Shown: piece by piece, positions 8,271 through 18,967 of the stretch | Layout of the letters: the number at the start of each line of letters is the position of its first letter | How positions within the stretch are numbered: the stretch's first letter is position 1 | Origin: Nocardioides sp. R-C-SC26 | GTDB taxonomy: Bacteria > Actinomycetota > Actinomycetes > Propionibacteriales > Nocardioidaceae | Direction: 5' to 3' | NCBI RefSeq assembly: GCF_021246465.1 | Contig: NZ_JAHRHK010000007.1 | Coordinates: forward strand, 117,319-181,318 | DNA length: 64,000 nucleotides | The notes under the pieces: model-generated | Seen by the model: the letters and a program-made list of their open reading frames with translations, nothing else | Told to the model about the DNA's origin: nothing | Databases searched by the model: none | Position numbers and translations under genes: made by a program

Positions 8271-9731
8271 GTGAACCCCACTCCCCCGCTCGACCACCTG
8301 TTCCACTCCTCGCAGTCCGGCCGATACGCGCAGGCGATGCATCTGGGGGTCAGCGAGCTGAGCGCGGCCCTCGCCCGGACGGTCGGGCGCCCGGCGACCG
8401 GACGTGCCCCGGAGCAGGCATCGAAGCCGATCGCCGACGTCGATCTGGACAACCCGCTGGGCGACATCCCCGCCGCGCTCGCCGAGATGCGCGCCCTCTA
8501 CCTCGACGACGCCGTCTGGTTCCACGAACCGGCCTACGCAGCCCACCTCAACTGCCCGGTGGTGATCCCTGCACTCCTCGCCGAGCTCTTCGTGAGCGGC
8601 GTGAACTCGAGCCTGGACACCTTCGACCAGAGCGTCGGCGGCACCTACATCGAGCGCCACCTGATCGAGTGGACGGCGGGACGCATCGGCTTCGGGACAG
8701 GCGCGGACGGCGTCTTCACCAGCGGCGGCACGCAGTCCAACCTGCAGGCGCTCCTCCTGGCCCGAGATCACACCCACCTCGCATGGCCGGGCACGCCGTC
8801 GGCCGCGCTGCGGATCTTCGCCTCCACCGACGCGCACTTCAGCGTGCAGAAGTCCGCGCGCCTCCTCGGGCTCGGCGAGGAGGCGGTCGTCGCCGTCCCG
8901 GTCGACGAGCACCGACGGCTGGACGCCGTCGCGCTGGCCCGTGCCCTGGCCACCTCGGCCGAGCGTGGCGAGGTGCCGATGGCCATCGTGGCGACCGCCG
9001 GCACGACCGACTTCGGCGCGATCGACCCGCTCGCCGACATCGCTGTGCTCGCCCGGGCCTATGACACTTGGATGCACGTCGACGCGGCCTACGGCGGCGG
9101 TCTGCTCGCCTCCTCCACGCGACGCGACCGGTTGAGCGGGATCGAGCACGCACGCTCGGTGACCATCGACTTCCACAAGACCTGGTTCCAACCGGTCAGT
9201 GCCAGCGCGCTCGTCGTCGCCGACGGCCGGGACCTGGGGCACGTCACCTGGCATGCGGACTACCTGAACCCGCGCGACGCCTTCGACACCGACTCTCCCA
9301 ACCAGGTCGACAAGAGCCTGCAGACCACGCGGCGCTTCGACGCCCTCAAGCTCTGGTTGACGCTGCGCATCATGGGGCCCGAGCAGATCGGCACCTACGT
9401 GGACACCATCGTCGACCTGGCCAACGCGACCGGGTCCACGATCGCCGCCCGCAGTGACGTCGAGCTCGCCGCCGTGCCGCAGCTGAGCACGGTCGTGTTC
9501 CGGTTCCGGCCGCCCGCGATGAGCGAGGACGCCGCCGACGATCTGGTGCCGCGCATCCGCGCCGCGCTCTACGAACGCGGGCTCGCGATGGTCGCGGCGA
9601 CGCGGGTCGACGGACGGCGGTGGCTGAAGCTGACGTTGCTGAATCCAGCAGCCACGCCGGCCGACATCGAGCGGATCGTCGATCTCGTCGTCGAGCTGGG
9701 CCGCGAGCTCGGCACCGAGGCGGTCGCGTGA
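8271..9731 (+). CDS. desA: DesA-like PLP-dependent lysine decarboxylase
   Basis: 486 residues, group II pyridoxal-phosphate decarboxylase. By family it makes cadaverine from lysine, the first step of desferrioxamine synthesis. The PLP-binding lysine is in DFHKTWFQP (K303); upstream are FTSGGTQSNLQALLLARDH and HVDAAYGGG, the cofactor-contact blocks of this fold. The GTG at 8271 is chosen because GGAGG (8259-8263) precedes it at good spacing and the iron box lies just upstream. Lysine versus diaminobutyrate specificity cannot be read directly; the following desB-C-D genes argue for lysine. desB starts within the stop codon (ATGA). Confidence 0.88.
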   Translation: MNPTPPLDHLFHSSQSGRYAQAMHLGVSELSAALARTVGRPATGRAPEQASKPIADVDLDNPLGDIPAALAEMRALYLDDAVWFHEPAYAAHLNCPVVIPALLAELFVSGVNSSLDTFDQSVGGTYIERHLIEWTAGRIGFGTGADGVFTSGGTQSNLQALLLARDHTHLAWPGTPSAALRIFASTDAHFSVQKSARLLGLGEEAVVAVPVDEHRRLDAVALARALATSAERGEVPMAIVATAGTTDFGAIDPLADIAVLARAYDTWMHVDAAYGGGLLASSTRRDRLSGIEHARSVTIDFHKTWFQPVSASALVVADGRDLGHVTWHADYLNPRDAFDTDSPNQVDKSLQTTRRFDALKLWLTLRIMGPEQIGTYVDTIVDLANATGSTIAARSDVELAAVPQLSTVVFRFRPPAMSEDAADDLVPRIRAALYERGLAMVAATRVDGRRWLKLTLLNPAATPADIERIVDLVVELGRELGTEAVA

Positions 9732-11083
9732 TGACGACGCAACGCCGCGTCGTGCCGACCGACGGGCCGGCCGACGGGCCGATCCACGACGTCGTCGGCA
9801 TCGGCGTGGGGCCGTTCAACCTCGGCCTCGCCTGCCTCGCCGCACCGATCGCCGACCTCGACTGCGTCTTCCTCGAGGCCCGGCCCGAGCTGTCCTGGCA
9901 CCCCGGGATGATGCTGGACGACGCGACCCTGCAGGTGCCCTTCATGGCCGACCTGGTGACGATGGCCGACCCGACGTCGCCCTGGTCGTTCCTGAACTAT
10001 CTCAAGCAGACCGGGGCGCTCTACCCGTTCTACATCCGGGAGTCGTTCTATCCGCTGCGGCGCGAGTACGACGAGTACTGCCGCTGGGCCGCGGAGAACG
10101 TCGGTTCGGTGCGGTTCGGGCGGCCCGTGCACGCCGTCGCCTACGACGAGAGGGCCCGCTGCTATCTCGTGCGCGCCGAGACCGGCGAGATCTTCCGCGG
10201 CCGCCGTCTGGTGCTGGGCGTCGGCACCCGACCGCGCATCCCCGCTCCTCTGCGCGACCTGGTTGGGCTGAGCCACGATGCCGACGTCCTCCATTCCGCG
10301 GACTACCTCGCCCGCAAGGCAGCACTCCAGAAGCGCGACCAGATCGTGATCGTGGGCAGCGGGCAGAGCGCCGCGGAGATCTACTACGACCTGCTCTCGG
10401 AGAGTCCCGACCACGACTATCGGCTGACGTGGCTCACGCGCAGCCCTCGGTTCTTCCCGATGGAGTACACCAAGCTCACGCTCGAACTGACCTCCCCGGA
10501 GTACACCGCCTACTTCCACGACCTGCCCGAGGCCACCCGCGAGGCACTGCTGCGTGAGCAGCGGTCCCTCTACAAGGGGATCAGCGGCGACCTGGTCGAC
10601 GCGATCTTCGACCTCCACTACCAACTGCGGGTCGCCGGGCACGGCCCCCGCAGCACACTGATCACCAACAGTGAGGTGGTCGGCGCGCGCGGCGTCGTCG
10701 GCGCCGGTATCGAGCTCGACCTGCACCACCGCGAGACCCACGAGGACTTCGGTCTCACCACCGACGGCCTCGTGCTCGCGACCGGTTACTCCTCCCAGGT
10801 TCCGACGTTCCTCGACCCGATCCGCGATCGCCTGCGGCTCGACGACCGCGGCCGCTTCGATGCGACGTCGTCCTACGCCGTCGACGTGACGGGCGCGGGG
10901 ATCTTCGTGCAGAACGGCGAGGAGCACACCCACGGCTTCGTCGCCCCGGATCTCGGCATGGGTGCCTACCGCAACTCGGTGATCCTCGCCGCGATCACCG
11001 GCCGCGAGCCCTACCCGATCGAGAAGCGCGTCGCCGTGCAGAGCTTCGGGGTACCCGAGCACCTGAGGAGGGCGGACCGATGA
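9731..11083 (+). CDS. desB: Cadaverine/lysine N-monooxygenase (DesB)
   Basis: 450 residues, IucD/SidA-type flavin-dependent N-hydroxylase; in the des pathway it converts cadaverine to N-hydroxycadaverine. The FAD-binding site is GIGVGPFNLGLA near residues 21-32, the NADPH-binding site is IVGSGQSAAEIYYDL and the C-terminal motif is LVLATGYSS. The ATG at 9731 overlaps the desA stop. The C-terminal FVQNGEEHTHGFVAPDLG block is usual for siderophore amine hydroxylases. Confidence 0.92.
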   Translation: MTTQRRVVPTDGPADGPIHDVVGIGVGPFNLGLACLAAPIADLDCVFLEARPELSWHPGMMLDDATLQVPFMADLVTMADPTSPWSFLNYLKQTGALYPFYIRESFYPLRREYDEYCRWAAENVGSVRFGRPVHAVAYDERARCYLVRAETGEIFRGRRLVLGVGTRPRIPAPLRDLVGLSHDADVLHSADYLARKAALQKRDQIVIVGSGQSAAEIYYDLLSESPDHDYRLTWLTRSPRFFPMEYTKLTLELTSPEYTAYFHDLPEATREALLREQRSLYKGISGDLVDAIFDLHYQLRVAGHGPRSTLITNSEVVGARGVVGAGIELDLHHRETHEDFGLTTDGLVLATGYSSQVPTFLDPIRDRLRLDDRGRFDATSSYAVDVTGAGIFVQNGEEHTHGFVAPDLGMGAYRNSVILAAITGREPYPIEKRVAVQSFGVPEHLRRADR

Positions 11084-11649
11084 CGGTGCCGTCCGCGATG
11101 CCCGGCGACATCACCCTCGAACCACTCGTGCTCGCCCGCGACGTCGTCCTCCTCCACGAGTGGGTCACCCATCCCCGCTCGGTGTTCTGGATGATGCAGG
11201 AGGCGTCGCTCGACGACGTGCTGCGCGACTACGCCGACGTCGTGGAGCACCCGCACCACGACGCCTGGCTCGGCCGCGTTGGCGGACGCCCGACCTTCCT
11301 CGCCGAGACCTACGACCCGGACCGCGCGCCCCACGTGGGGTTGGCCGGGTTGCCCGAGATCGCCGAGGGCGACGTCGGCATGCACCTGCTCGTCGCTCCA
11401 CCCCGGGACGGCACTCCGCCCGAGCACGGCCTGACGCGACGGATCTTCGCGGCCGTGCTCGCCCGCTGTTTCGCAGACCCCGCGGTGCGCCGCGTGGTCG
11501 TGGAGCCGGACGTCGAGAACGCCAAGATCGCGACCATCAACGCGGAGGCGGGGTTCGTCGTGGCGCGCGAGATCGATCTCCCCGGCAAGCGCGCCGCACT
11601 CTCGTTCTGCACCCGGGAGGCGTACGCGGCACGGCTGGTGGTGCCGTGA
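11080..11649 (+). CDS. desC: DesC-like acyl-CoA N-acyltransferase
   Basis: 189 residues, GNAT superfamily, IucB/RhbD/DesC type. It is expected to acylate N-hydroxycadaverine with succinyl-CoA (or acetyl-CoA) to give the hydroxamate building block. Conserved features include EWVTHPRSVFWMMQ near residue 27, HPHHDAWLGRV, and the C-terminal VEPDVENAKIATINAEAGF of the siderophore acyltransferase branch. Its ATG overlaps the desB stop (ATGA), and its own stop overlaps the desD start. Confidence 0.9.
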   Translation: MTVPSAMPGDITLEPLVLARDVVLLHEWVTHPRSVFWMMQEASLDDVLRDYADVVEHPHHDAWLGRVGGRPTFLAETYDPDRAPHVGLAGLPEIAEGDVGMHLLVAPPRDGTPPEHGLTRRIFAAVLARCFADPAVRRVVVEPDVENAKIATINAEAGFVVAREIDLPGKRAALSFCTREAYAARLVVP

Positions 11650-13457
11650 TGACCACCCGGCACGAGGCGACCGACCTGGCCGGGGCCGCCGCCCACCTCA
11701 ATCCCGAGACCCTGGCCCGGGCGCAACGACACCTGGTGGCGAAGGCGATCGCGGAGTTCGCGCACGAGCGTCTGCTCGCGCCGGAGCAGCGCGACCACCA
11801 CGGCGGGTTCACCCTGCCGACCCCGGACGGCACCACGTCGTATGAGTTCTCGGCCGAGCGCCTCGCGCTCGACCACTGGGCCGTCGACGCGTCGAGTCTG
11901 CGGCGACTGCGCAACGGCGCCGACGCGGCGCTCGACGTGCAGGACTTCGTCGTCGAGTTCGCCGCCGACCTCGGCATCCCGGACCCGTTGCTGCCGGTCT
12001 ATCTCGAGGAGCTCGCCGCCACGCTCGCGTCGTCGGCGTGGAAGCTGCAGCACCACGCCACGACGTCGGACCAGCTCGTCGGCGCCGACTACCAGGCGAT
12101 CGAGGCCGCGATGACCGAAGGGCATCCGAGTTTCGTCGCGAACAACGGCCGGGTCGGCTACGGCCTCGACGACTACCTGGCCTATGCCCCGGAGACGGGC
12201 TCGCCCGTCAGGCTGATCTGGGTCGCCGCGCACCGGTCGGCGACGCGTCTGTCCCTCGCCCACGACCTCACCGAGCCCGACCTCTACGCCGGCGAGCTCG
12301 ACGCCGCCACGCGTGGTGCGTTCGCCTCCCGCCTGCGTGACCTCGACCTCGACCCGGCGGACTATCTCTACCTGCCCCTGCATCCGTGGCAGTGGCAGAA
12401 CAAGGTGACCATCACCTTCGCCCCCGACGTCGCCCGACGCGACCTGGTGCTTCTCGGCGAGGCTCCCGACGCCATGCGGGCACAGCAGTCGATCCGCACG
12501 TTCTTCAACACCAGCAGACCCGACCGGCACTACGTGAAGACGGCCCTGGCGATCCAGAACATGGGGTTCCTCCGCGGCCTCTCCCCCGCCTACATGGGGC
12601 CGACTCCCGCGATCAACGACTACGTCGCCGGCGTGGTGGCGAGCGACCCGACCCTCCTGGGCTGCGGCTTCGGCGTCCTGCGCGAGGTCGCCGCCGTCGG
12701 ATACACCGGCGACGCTCATCACCGCCTCGCCGACACGCACGGCGTCAGGTCGCCGTACCAGAAGATGCTGGCCGCGCTGTGGCGCGAGAGCCCGATCGGC
12801 CGCATCGGCGACGGCGAGCGGCTCAGCACGATGGCCGCCCTGCTGCACCGCGACGCCGCCGGACGCTCGCTCGCCAGTGCGCTGATCCAGGCATCGGGAC
12901 GGACACCGCGATCGTGGCTGGCCTCCTACCTCAACGCCTACCTACGACCGATCGTGCACTGCCTGCTGGCCCACGACCTGGCATTCATGCCGCACGGGGA
13001 GAACCTCGTGCTGGTGCTGCGCGACCACACACCGGTGCGGGCCTTCATGAAGGACATCGGCGAGGAGGTCGCGGTGATGGGCGACCAACCCCTGCCGATC
13101 GACGTCGAGCGCATCCGACTCAAGACCACCGACGACGTCAAGGCGTTGGCGCTGCACACCGACGTCTTCGACGGCGTCCTGCGCCACCTCGCGGCGATCC
13201 TGCACGTGGACGGCGTCCTGCCCGAGGCCGAGTTCTGGGCCGAGGTCGCCCACTGCATCCGTCGCCACGCCGAGGATCACCCCGAGCTCGCGGAGGCCGC
13301 GTCGCGCTACGACTTGTTCCGACCCGAGTTCGACCACTCCTGCCTCAACCGTCTCCAGCTGCGCAACACGCTGCAGATGGTCGACCTGACCGACCAGGCG
13401 GAGTCGTTGATCTACGCGGGCACCCTGCGCAACCCGATCTCGGACGTGGCGTCGTGA
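11649..13457 (+). CDS. desD: Desferrioxamine NIS synthetase (IucA/IucC family, DesD)
   Basis: 602 residues, NRPS-independent siderophore synthetase. By family it uses ATP to join N-hydroxy-succinyl-cadaverine units and close the ring, giving desferrioxamine E/B-type trihydroxamates. It begins [20 protein letters not shown], close to Streptomyces DesD. IucA/IucC blocks include [44 protein letters not shown] and [13 protein letters not shown], and the FhuF-like C-terminal region ends the protein. ATGA overlap with desC. Last gene of the des operon, 62 bp before bioB. Confidence 0.94.
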   Translation: MTTRHEATDLAGAAAHLNPETLARAQRHLVAKAIAEFAHERLLAPEQRDHHGGFTLPTPDGTTSYEFSAERLALDHWAVDASSLRRLRNGADAALDVQDFVVEFAADLGIPDPLLPVYLEELAATLASSAWKLQHHATTSDQLVGADYQAIEAAMTEGHPSFVANNGRVGYGLDDYLAYAPETGSPVRLIWVAAHRSATRLSLAHDLTEPDLYAGELDAATRGAFASRLRDLDLDPADYLYLPLHPWQWQNKVTITFAPDVARRDLVLLGEAPDAMRAQQSIRTFFNTSRPDRHYVKTALAIQNMGFLRGLSPAYMGPTPAINDYVAGVVASDPTLLGCGFGVLREVAAVGYTGDAHHRLADTHGVRSPYQKMLAALWRESPIGRIGDGERLSTMAALLHRDAAGRSLASALIQASGRTPRSWLASYLNAYLRPIVHCLLAHDLAFMPHGENLVLVLRDHTPVRAFMKDIGEEVAVMGDQPLPIDVERIRLKTTDDVKALALHTDVFDGVLRHLAAILHVDGVLPEAEFWAEVAHCIRRHAEDHPELAEAASRYDLFRPEFDHSCLNRLQLRNTLQMVDLTDQAESLIYAGTLRNPISDVAS

Positions 13458-13519
13458 CGTCGGCTCCCGGCCTCCGGACCGCGGACGCCGCCCCGCGCGG
13501 GCGGCGGCATACTGGAGCC

Positions 13520-14605
13520 ATGACTTCGTCGTTCGACCAGTTGGCCACCTCGATCCTCGACGGCAAGCCCGCCACCGAGGACGACGCGCTGGCCGTGCTG
13601 CGCGCCCACGACGACGAGCTGCTCGACGTCGTCGCAGCGGCGTCCCGCCTGCGCCGGGAGTACTTCGGCAACACCGTCAAGGTGAACTACCTGGTCAACC
13701 TGAAGTCGGGGCTGTGCCCGGAGAACTGCAACTACTGCAGCCAGTCGCTGGGCTCGACCGCCGACATCCTCAAATACAAGTGGCTCAACACCGAGGAGGC
13801 CCTCGAGCAGGCCGCCGCGGGGCTCAAGGGCGGCGCCACCCGCGTCTGCATGGTCTCGAGCGGACGCGGTCCGACCAACAAGGACGTCGAGCGCGTCGCC
13901 GACATGGTCGGCTCGATCAAGGCCGAGCACCCCCAGGTCGAGGTCTGCGCCTGCCTCGGGCTGCTCAAGGAGGGCCAGGCCGAGAAGCTCCGCGACGCCG
14001 GTGTGGACGCCTACAACCACAACATCAACACCGCCGAGAGCCACCACGACAACATCGTGCAGACCCACACCTACGCCGACCGCGTCGACACCGTCGGCAA
14101 GGCGCAGGCGGCCGGCCTCTCCGCGTGCAGCGGCCTGATCGCCGGCCTGGGCGAGACCGACGAGCAACTGGTCGAGGCGCTGTTCGCGCTCCGCGACATG
14201 GGCTCGGACTCGATCCCGGTGAACTTCCTGATGCCCTTCGACGGCACCCCGTACGAGAACACCTGGGAGCTCGCGCCGACCCGCTGCGTGAAGATCCTCG
14301 CGATGGCACGCATCGTGTGTCCCGACAAGGAGATCCGCATCGCCGGCGGCCGCGAGATGCACCTGCGCTCGCTCCAGGCGCTCGCACTGCAGGTCGCCAA
14401 CTCGATCTTCCTGGGCGACTACCTCACCTCCGAGGGGCAGGCCGCCGAGGCCGACCTGGAGATGATCCGCGACAACGGGTTCGTGGTTCTCGGCTCCCCC
14501 GAGGAGACCGCGCAGGCTGCCCGGGGCGCCGCACGTCCCGTCGGCTCGGTCGACCCCGCCAAGCGCCGTCGCGGCGCCGGCACCGAGCTCGCCCCCAACG
14601 CCTGA
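13520..14605 (+). CDS. bioB: Biotin synthase
   Basis: 361 residues, radical-SAM enzyme inserting sulfur into dethiobiotin. The [4Fe-4S] motif CPENCNYC gives C66, C70 and C73. Further conserved features are [26 protein letters not shown] and the RIAGGREM block that holds the second cluster's arginine. ATG at 13520 is preceded by GGAG; an in-frame GTG at 13455 overlaps the desD stop but would add an unconserved extension. CATACT just upstream is a possible -10, so bioB may have its own promoter. Confidence 0.95.
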   Translation: MTSSFDQLATSILDGKPATEDDALAVLRAHDDELLDVVAAASRLRREYFGNTVKVNYLVNLKSGLCPENCNYCSQSLGSTADILKYKWLNTEEALEQAAAGLKGGATRVCMVSSGRGPTNKDVERVADMVGSIKAEHPQVEVCACLGLLKEGQAEKLRDAGVDAYNHNINTAESHHDNIVQTHTYADRVDTVGKAQAAGLSACSGLIAGLGETDEQLVEALFALRDMGSDSIPVNFLMPFDGTPYENTWELAPTRCVKILAMARIVCPDKEIRIAGGREMHLRSLQALALQVANSIFLGDYLTSEGQAAEADLEMIRDNGFVVLGSPEETAQAARGAARPVGSVDPAKRRRGAGTELAPNA

Positions 14606-14610
14606 CCGCG

Positions 14611-15921
14611 GTGGGCAGCGCCGCGGATCGCGCCGACACTCCGCTGCTCGCGTTCGACCGCGAGCACGTCTGGCATCCCTACACCTCTCTCAGCGCGCCG
14701 TCGCCGGTGCGGATGGTCACCGGCGCCCGCGGCGTCCGGTTGAGCCTGGACGACGGCAGCGAGCTGATCGACGCGATGTCCTCCTGGTGGGCCGCCATCC
14801 ACGGCTACGGCGTCCCCGAGCTGGACGCCGCCCTGCGCGAGGTCGACTTCGCCCACGTGATGTTCGGCGGCCTCACCCACGCCCCCGCGATCCGACTCGC
14901 CCAGCGCCTGGTCGACCTGGCCCCGGCGGGCCTCGACCGCGTGTTCCTGGCCGACTCCGGCTCGGTGAGCGTCGAGGTGGCGCTCAAGATCGCACTGCAG
15001 TACCAGCGCGGACGCGGCCGGCCCGAACGCACCAGGCTCCTGACCGTGCGCGGCGGATACCACGGCGACACCTTCGGTGCGATGAGCGTGTGCGACCCCG
15101 TCGGCGGCATGCACTCGATGTTCACCGACGTCCTCGCACCGCAGGTCTTCGCGCCGCGGCCCCCCGCGCCCGGGGGCGACGTCGAGGGTTGGGCGACGGA
15201 GTTCCGGTCGCTGGCCGACGATCATCGTGACGAGGTGGCCGCGATCATCGTGGAGCCCGTGCTCCAGGGCGCCGGCGGCATGTGGGTCTACGACCCGGCC
15301 TGTCTGCAGGTGATGCGCGAGGTCGCCGACGAGCACGGCCTGCTCCTGGTGCTCGACGAGATCGCGACCGGCTTCGGCCGGACGGGCGAGCTGTGGGGCG
15401 CCGACCATGCAGGCGTGCGCCCCGACCTGATGTGCGTCGGCAAGGCCCTGACCGGGGGGTACCTCACGTTGGCCGCGGTGCTCTGCACCGACGAGGTCGC
15501 GCGCGGCGTCGCGGCCTCGGAGTCCGGCGTGCTCATGCACGGCCCCACCTTCATGGGCAACGCGTTGGCGTGCTCGGTCGCGCTGGCCAGTCTCGACCTG
15601 CTCCAGGCCCGCGACTGGCGCGCCCAGGCCGCCAGGATCGAGGCCGGCCTCCGCTCCGGGCTCGCGCCGTGCGCCGACCTGCCGGGCGTGACCGAGGTCC
15701 GCGTGCTGGGTGCGGTCGGCGTGGTGCAGCTCGACGAGCCCGTCGACGTCGTCACCGTCACCGACGCCGCCGCGGAGCACGGCGTCTGGCTTCGGCCCTT
15801 CCGCGACCTCGTCTACACGATGCCGCCCTACGCCTGCACCGACGCCGATGTCGCTCGCATCGGCGAAGCCGTGACGGCCGGCGTCACCGCGGCCGTGCCG
15901 ACGGCAGGGATGCTCGCATGA
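14611..15921 (+). CDS. bioA: Adenosylmethionine-8-amino-7-oxononanoate transaminase
   Basis: 436 residues, class III PLP aminotransferase converting KAPA to DAPA with SAM as amino donor. [11 protein letters not shown] at the N-terminus and [16 protein letters not shown] are BioA-specific. [17 protein letters not shown] carries the PLP-contact Asp, and the Schiff-base Lys is in [13 protein letters not shown] start at 14611, five bases after the bioB stop. Its stop overlaps the bioF start (ATGA). Confidence 0.95.
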   Translation: MGSAADRADTPLLAFDREHVWHPYTSLSAPSPVRMVTGARGVRLSLDDGSELIDAMSSWWAAIHGYGVPELDAALREVDFAHVMFGGLTHAPAIRLAQRLVDLAPAGLDRVFLADSGSVSVEVALKIALQYQRGRGRPERTRLLTVRGGYHGDTFGAMSVCDPVGGMHSMFTDVLAPQVFAPRPPAPGGDVEGWATEFRSLADDHRDEVAAIIVEPVLQGAGGMWVYDPACLQVMREVADEHGLLLVLDEIATGFGRTGELWGADHAGVRPDLMCVGKALTGGYLTLAAVLCTDEVARGVAASESGVLMHGPTFMGNALACSVALASLDLLQARDWRAQAARIEAGLRSGLAPCADLPGVTEVRVLGAVGVVQLDEPVDVVTVTDAAAEHGVWLRPFRDLVYTMPPYACTDADVARIGEAVTAGVTAAVPTAGMLA

Positions 15922-17051
15922 CGCTGTGGAGCAGCTGGCTCGCGGAGCAGGCCGCCCACCGCGACGAGGCCGGGCTGACCCGATTCCTGACACCGCGCGG
16001 AGTCGCCGAGCCGGCCATCGACCTGGCCGGCAATGACTACCTCGGCCTCGCGACCGACCCCGACGTCGTCGCGGCCGCGGCCCAGGCTGCGACCACCTGG
16101 GGAGCCGGTGCCACGGCGTCACGCCTGGTGAGCGGCTCACTGGAGCTCCACACTCACCTGGAGTGCGCGCTGGCCGACTACTGCGGCCAGCCTGCCGCGC
16201 TCGCCTTCTCCACCGGGTACCACGCCAATCTGGGGCTGGTGACCGCGCTCGCCGACCGCGACACCGTCGTCGTCTCCGACGCGCACGTGCACGCCTCGCT
16301 CGTCGACGCAGTCCGGCTGTCCCGCGCCGACCTCGAGATCGTGCCGCACAGCGCGGTCAGCGCGGTCGACCAGGCCTTGCGCCAGGCCGGACTGGAGGAC
16401 GGCCGGCGGGCGCTCGTGCTCGCCGAGTCGATCTACTCGGTGCTCGGCGACGCAGCACCGCTCTCCGAGCTCGCCTCGGTGTGCGAGGCGCACGGCGCGC
16501 TGCTCGTCGTCGACGAGGCGCACGGGCTCGGCGTCCACGGGCCGGGGCTGGTGGCGCGATCCGGCCTCGCCGGCCGCGCGCATGTCGTCGTGACCGCGAC
16601 GCTCTCCAAGGCTCTGGGATCACAGGGAGGCGCCGTCCTCGGCAGCCCGGCGATCATCGAGCACCTGGTGAACCGTTCGCGGCCGTTCATCTTCGACACC
16701 GGGCTCGCGCCGCCCGCCGCGGGCGCGGCCCTTCGGGCGCTGCAGGTCATGCAGGAGCGTCCGCAGCTCGCCGCGCTGGTCCACAGCCGCATGCAGGACC
16801 TCGCGTCGGCGCTGGGTGTCGAGCCGAGCCAGGGCGCTGTGCTGTCGGTGCCGATGCCCTCGACGCGGGCCGCCGTCGCCGCTCAGGCCGCCGCCCGCGC
16901 CGCTGGCGTGCGGGTGGGCTGCTTCCGGCCGCCCTCGGTGCCCGACGGCATCTCGCGTCTGCGCGTGACCACCAGCGCCGGGGTGCCGGACGCCGAGTGG
17001 TCCCGCGCCGTCGAGGTGCTCGTCGCCGTGGTCAAGGAACACGCGCGATGA
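15918..17051 (+). CDS. bioF: 8-amino-7-oxononanoate synthase
   Basis: 377 residues, PLP-dependent alpha-oxoamine synthase condensing pimeloyl thioester with alanine. Signatures: [26 protein letters not shown] [26 protein letters not shown] (PLP Asp) and [12 protein letters not shown] (Schiff-base Lys). Normal length. ATG at 15918 overlaps the bioA stop; the bioD start overlaps its stop. Confidence 0.95.
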   Translation: MTLWSSWLAEQAAHRDEAGLTRFLTPRGVAEPAIDLAGNDYLGLATDPDVVAAAAQAATTWGAGATASRLVSGSLELHTHLECALADYCGQPAALAFSTGYHANLGLVTALADRDTVVVSDAHVHASLVDAVRLSRADLEIVPHSAVSAVDQALRQAGLEDGRRALVLAESIYSVLGDAAPLSELASVCEAHGALLVVDEAHGLGVHGPGLVARSGLAGRAHVVVTATLSKALGSQGGAVLGSPAIIEHLVNRSRPFIFDTGLAPPAAGAALRALQVMQERPQLAALVHSRMQDLASALGVEPSQGAVLSVPMPSTRAAVAAQAAARAAGVRVGCFRPPSVPDGISRLRVTTSAGVPDAEWSRAVEVLVAVVKEHAR

Positions 17052-17743
17052 CCTCGGCGACGACGGGCGCGCGCCGTGTCGTGGTGGTCACCGGCACCTC
17101 GACCGAGGTCGGCAAGACCATCGCCACCGCGGCCCTGGCAGTGAACGAGGCCGCGAGCGGCGCCCGGGTGTGCGTGGTGAAGCCCGTCCAGACCGGGGTC
17201 GTCGACGGCGAGCCCGGCGACGCCGACGTCGTCGCGGCGCTCGCCGGCGTCGACACGATCGAGTTCGCGCGCCTGCCCGACCCGCTCGCGCCCGACACCG
17301 CGGCTCGTCGGGTCGGCGTCACGCTCCCGAGCGTCGGCGAGATCGCCGAGCGGATCACCGACCTGTCCGCGCGCTACGACGTCGTCCTGGTCGAGGGTGC
17401 CGGCGGACTGCTCGTGCGCATCGACTCCGGTGGGCAGACGCTCGCGGATCTGGCGGTCGCGCTCGGCGGCCACCTGGACGTCGAGGTCGTGCTCGTGTGC
17501 GCTGCCGGCCTGGGCACGCTCAACCACACCCAGCTCACCGCCGAGGCGCTGATCGCCCGTGGGCTCACGGCGTCCGGCCTCGTCGTCGGGTCCTGGCCCG
17601 AGCACCCCGGACTCGCCGAGCAGTGCAACCTGGAGGACCTGCCGTCGGTGAGCGGCCTGCCGATCCTCGCCGTGATCCCGGCCGGTGCCGGGGCGCTCGA
17701 CGGCGCGGTCTTCCGCGCCTCTGCGCTGTCGTGGTTCGTCTGA
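17048..17743 (+). CDS. bioD: Dethiobiotin synthetase
   Basis: 231 residues, ATP-dependent carboxylase closing the ureido ring of dethiobiotin. The P-loop is GTSTEVGKT at residues 16-24 (Ser where Asp or Asn is commoner). VKPVQTGV holds the conserved Lys and Thr, and VLVEGAGGLLVRI the Mg-binding Glu. Last gene of bioBAFD. No pimelate-forming genes (bioC/bioH) or transporter gene accompany the cluster here. Confidence 0.94.
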   Translation: MTSATTGARRVVVVTGTSTEVGKTIATAALAVNEAASGARVCVVKPVQTGVVDGEPGDADVVAALAGVDTIEFARLPDPLAPDTAARRVGVTLPSVGEIAERITDLSARYDVVLVEGAGGLLVRIDSGGQTLADLAVALGGHLDVEVVLVCAAGLGTLNHTQLTAEALIARGLTASGLVVGSWPEHPGLAEQCNLEDLPSVSGLPILAVIPAGAGALDGAVFRASALSWFV

Positions 17744-17788
17744 CGCGCACTTGCGCCTGACGTGGCGTGAGGTCCTAGCGTCGCGCGC

Positions 17789-18562
17789 ATGGACTTCACC
17801 ATCGGCGACGTCGCCCTCCGCACCGGGCTCACCGAACGCACTCTGCGCTACTACGAGGAGCTCGGCCTCCTCTCCCCCGCGCGAGACGCGGCCGGACGAC
17901 GTCGCTACGACGCCGACACCCTCGACCGGCTCTCGCGGATCCGGCTTCACCGCGATCTCGGCACGCCGCTCGTCGAGATCGACGTCGACGCCGACGGCCT
18001 GGCCGCACTCGCCCGTCGTCACCTCGCGGACCTCGACGATCGCCTCGCCGCGCTGGCCCGCCGACGCGAGCGGGCGCGCGCCGTCGACGAGCGCCTGCAG
18101 ATGGGCGAGAACGTCTCGCCCACCGCCCTGCTCGACCTGCTGGCGGGCCTGGGCGACGAATCGCTGCGTCCGACGCGCCGGATCACACTGCTGGTCTATC
18201 GAGATCTGGCGGCCGCGCACGCCTGGCTCGTGGAGGTCTTCGGGTTCGCCGCCGGCGAACTCACCGTGCACGAGGGTGTCGTCGTCCATGGTGAGGTCTT
18301 CGCCGGCGACGGCGCGATCTGGCTGCATCCCGAGTCCGGCGACTACGGGCTCGCGTCGCCTCGCTCGACCGGTGGGTTCGCGACGGCGTGCCTCGCCGTG
18401 CATGTGGACGACGTGGACCAACACCACGACCGCGTGCGCGCCGTGTCAGGCGTGGAGGTGCTCGGCGCCCCGGTCGACCAGCCCTACGGCCTGCGGGAGT
18501 ACAGCGTGCGTGACCTCGAGGGTCACCTCTGGTCCTTCCAGCAACCGATCGACGACGCGTGA
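17789..18562 (+). CDS. MerR-family regulator fused to a VOC/glyoxalase-like domain
   Basis: 257 residues. Residues 1-70 are a MerR winged helix-turn-helix (IGDVALRTGLTERTLRYYEE, then GLLSPARDAAGRRRYD). Residues about 71-110 form a coiled-coil dimerisation helix rich in Arg and Ala. Residues about 132-250 (RRITLLVYRDLAAAHAWLVE to YSVRDLEGHLWSFQQP) look like a VOC-fold domain, the glyoxalase/bleomycin-resistance type. In such fusions the C-terminal domain is probably the effector sensor. Target genes unknown. Monocistronic, 45 bp after bioD. Confidence 0.8.
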   Translation: MDFTIGDVALRTGLTERTLRYYEELGLLSPARDAAGRRRYDADTLDRLSRIRLHRDLGTPLVEIDVDADGLAALARRHLADLDDRLAALARRRERARAVDERLQMGENVSPTALLDLLAGLGDESLRPTRRITLLVYRDLAAAHAWLVEVFGFAAGELTVHEGVVVHGEVFAGDGAIWLHPESGDYGLASPRSTGGFATACLAVHVDDVDQHHDRVRAVSGVEVLGAPVDQPYGLREYSVRDLEGHLWSFQQPIDDA

Positions 18563-18626
18563 ACCGGCTCAGGGGACGACGCCCACCTCGTCAGCCCCTC
18601 ACCGTGCGATCTCTAGTCTCGACAGC

Positions 18627-18914
18627 ATGAGCAGTGCTGCGGAGGTCTATGCCGTCGAGTTGGAGCCGCGTGAGCGTGGACCGGTCAAGCGGGTGCTCGC
18701 CGGTGCGGCCGATCTCGCCACTGCCCTGGTCGGCGGCGGACTGGAGCTCAGCGCCGCGGGTGATCTCGTGGTGCGCCACCGCTCCGGCGCGGAGGTCGGA
18801 CGCATCCCGGTCGACGGGACCGAGGAGGCGGGCTCCATGCTCACCCAGGTACGCGACCAGATGGCGACGATGAGCGCCGAGGAGTTCCGCGCAACCTGGA
18901 ACCTGCGCGGCTGA
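18627..18914 (+). CDS. Small hypothetical protein
   Basis: 95 residues from ATG 18627. It opens with a short hydrophobic/Ala-rich stretch (VLAGAADLATALVGGGLELS) and then reads VRHRSGAEVGRIPVDGTEEAGSMLTQVRDQMATMSAEEFRATW, an alpha/beta pattern without cysteines or a clear signal peptide. Codon use matches the neighbours. No recognised family. Confidence 0.6.
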   Translation: MSSAAEVYAVELEPRERGPVKRVLAGAADLATALVGGGLELSAAGDLVVRHRSGAEVGRIPVDGTEEAGSMLTQVRDQMATMSAEEFRATWNLRG

Positions 18915-18967
18915 CTCGAACGGGTCCGATCGAGCGGACGAGCGTCAGCCCGCGCCGGTCGAGGCAC

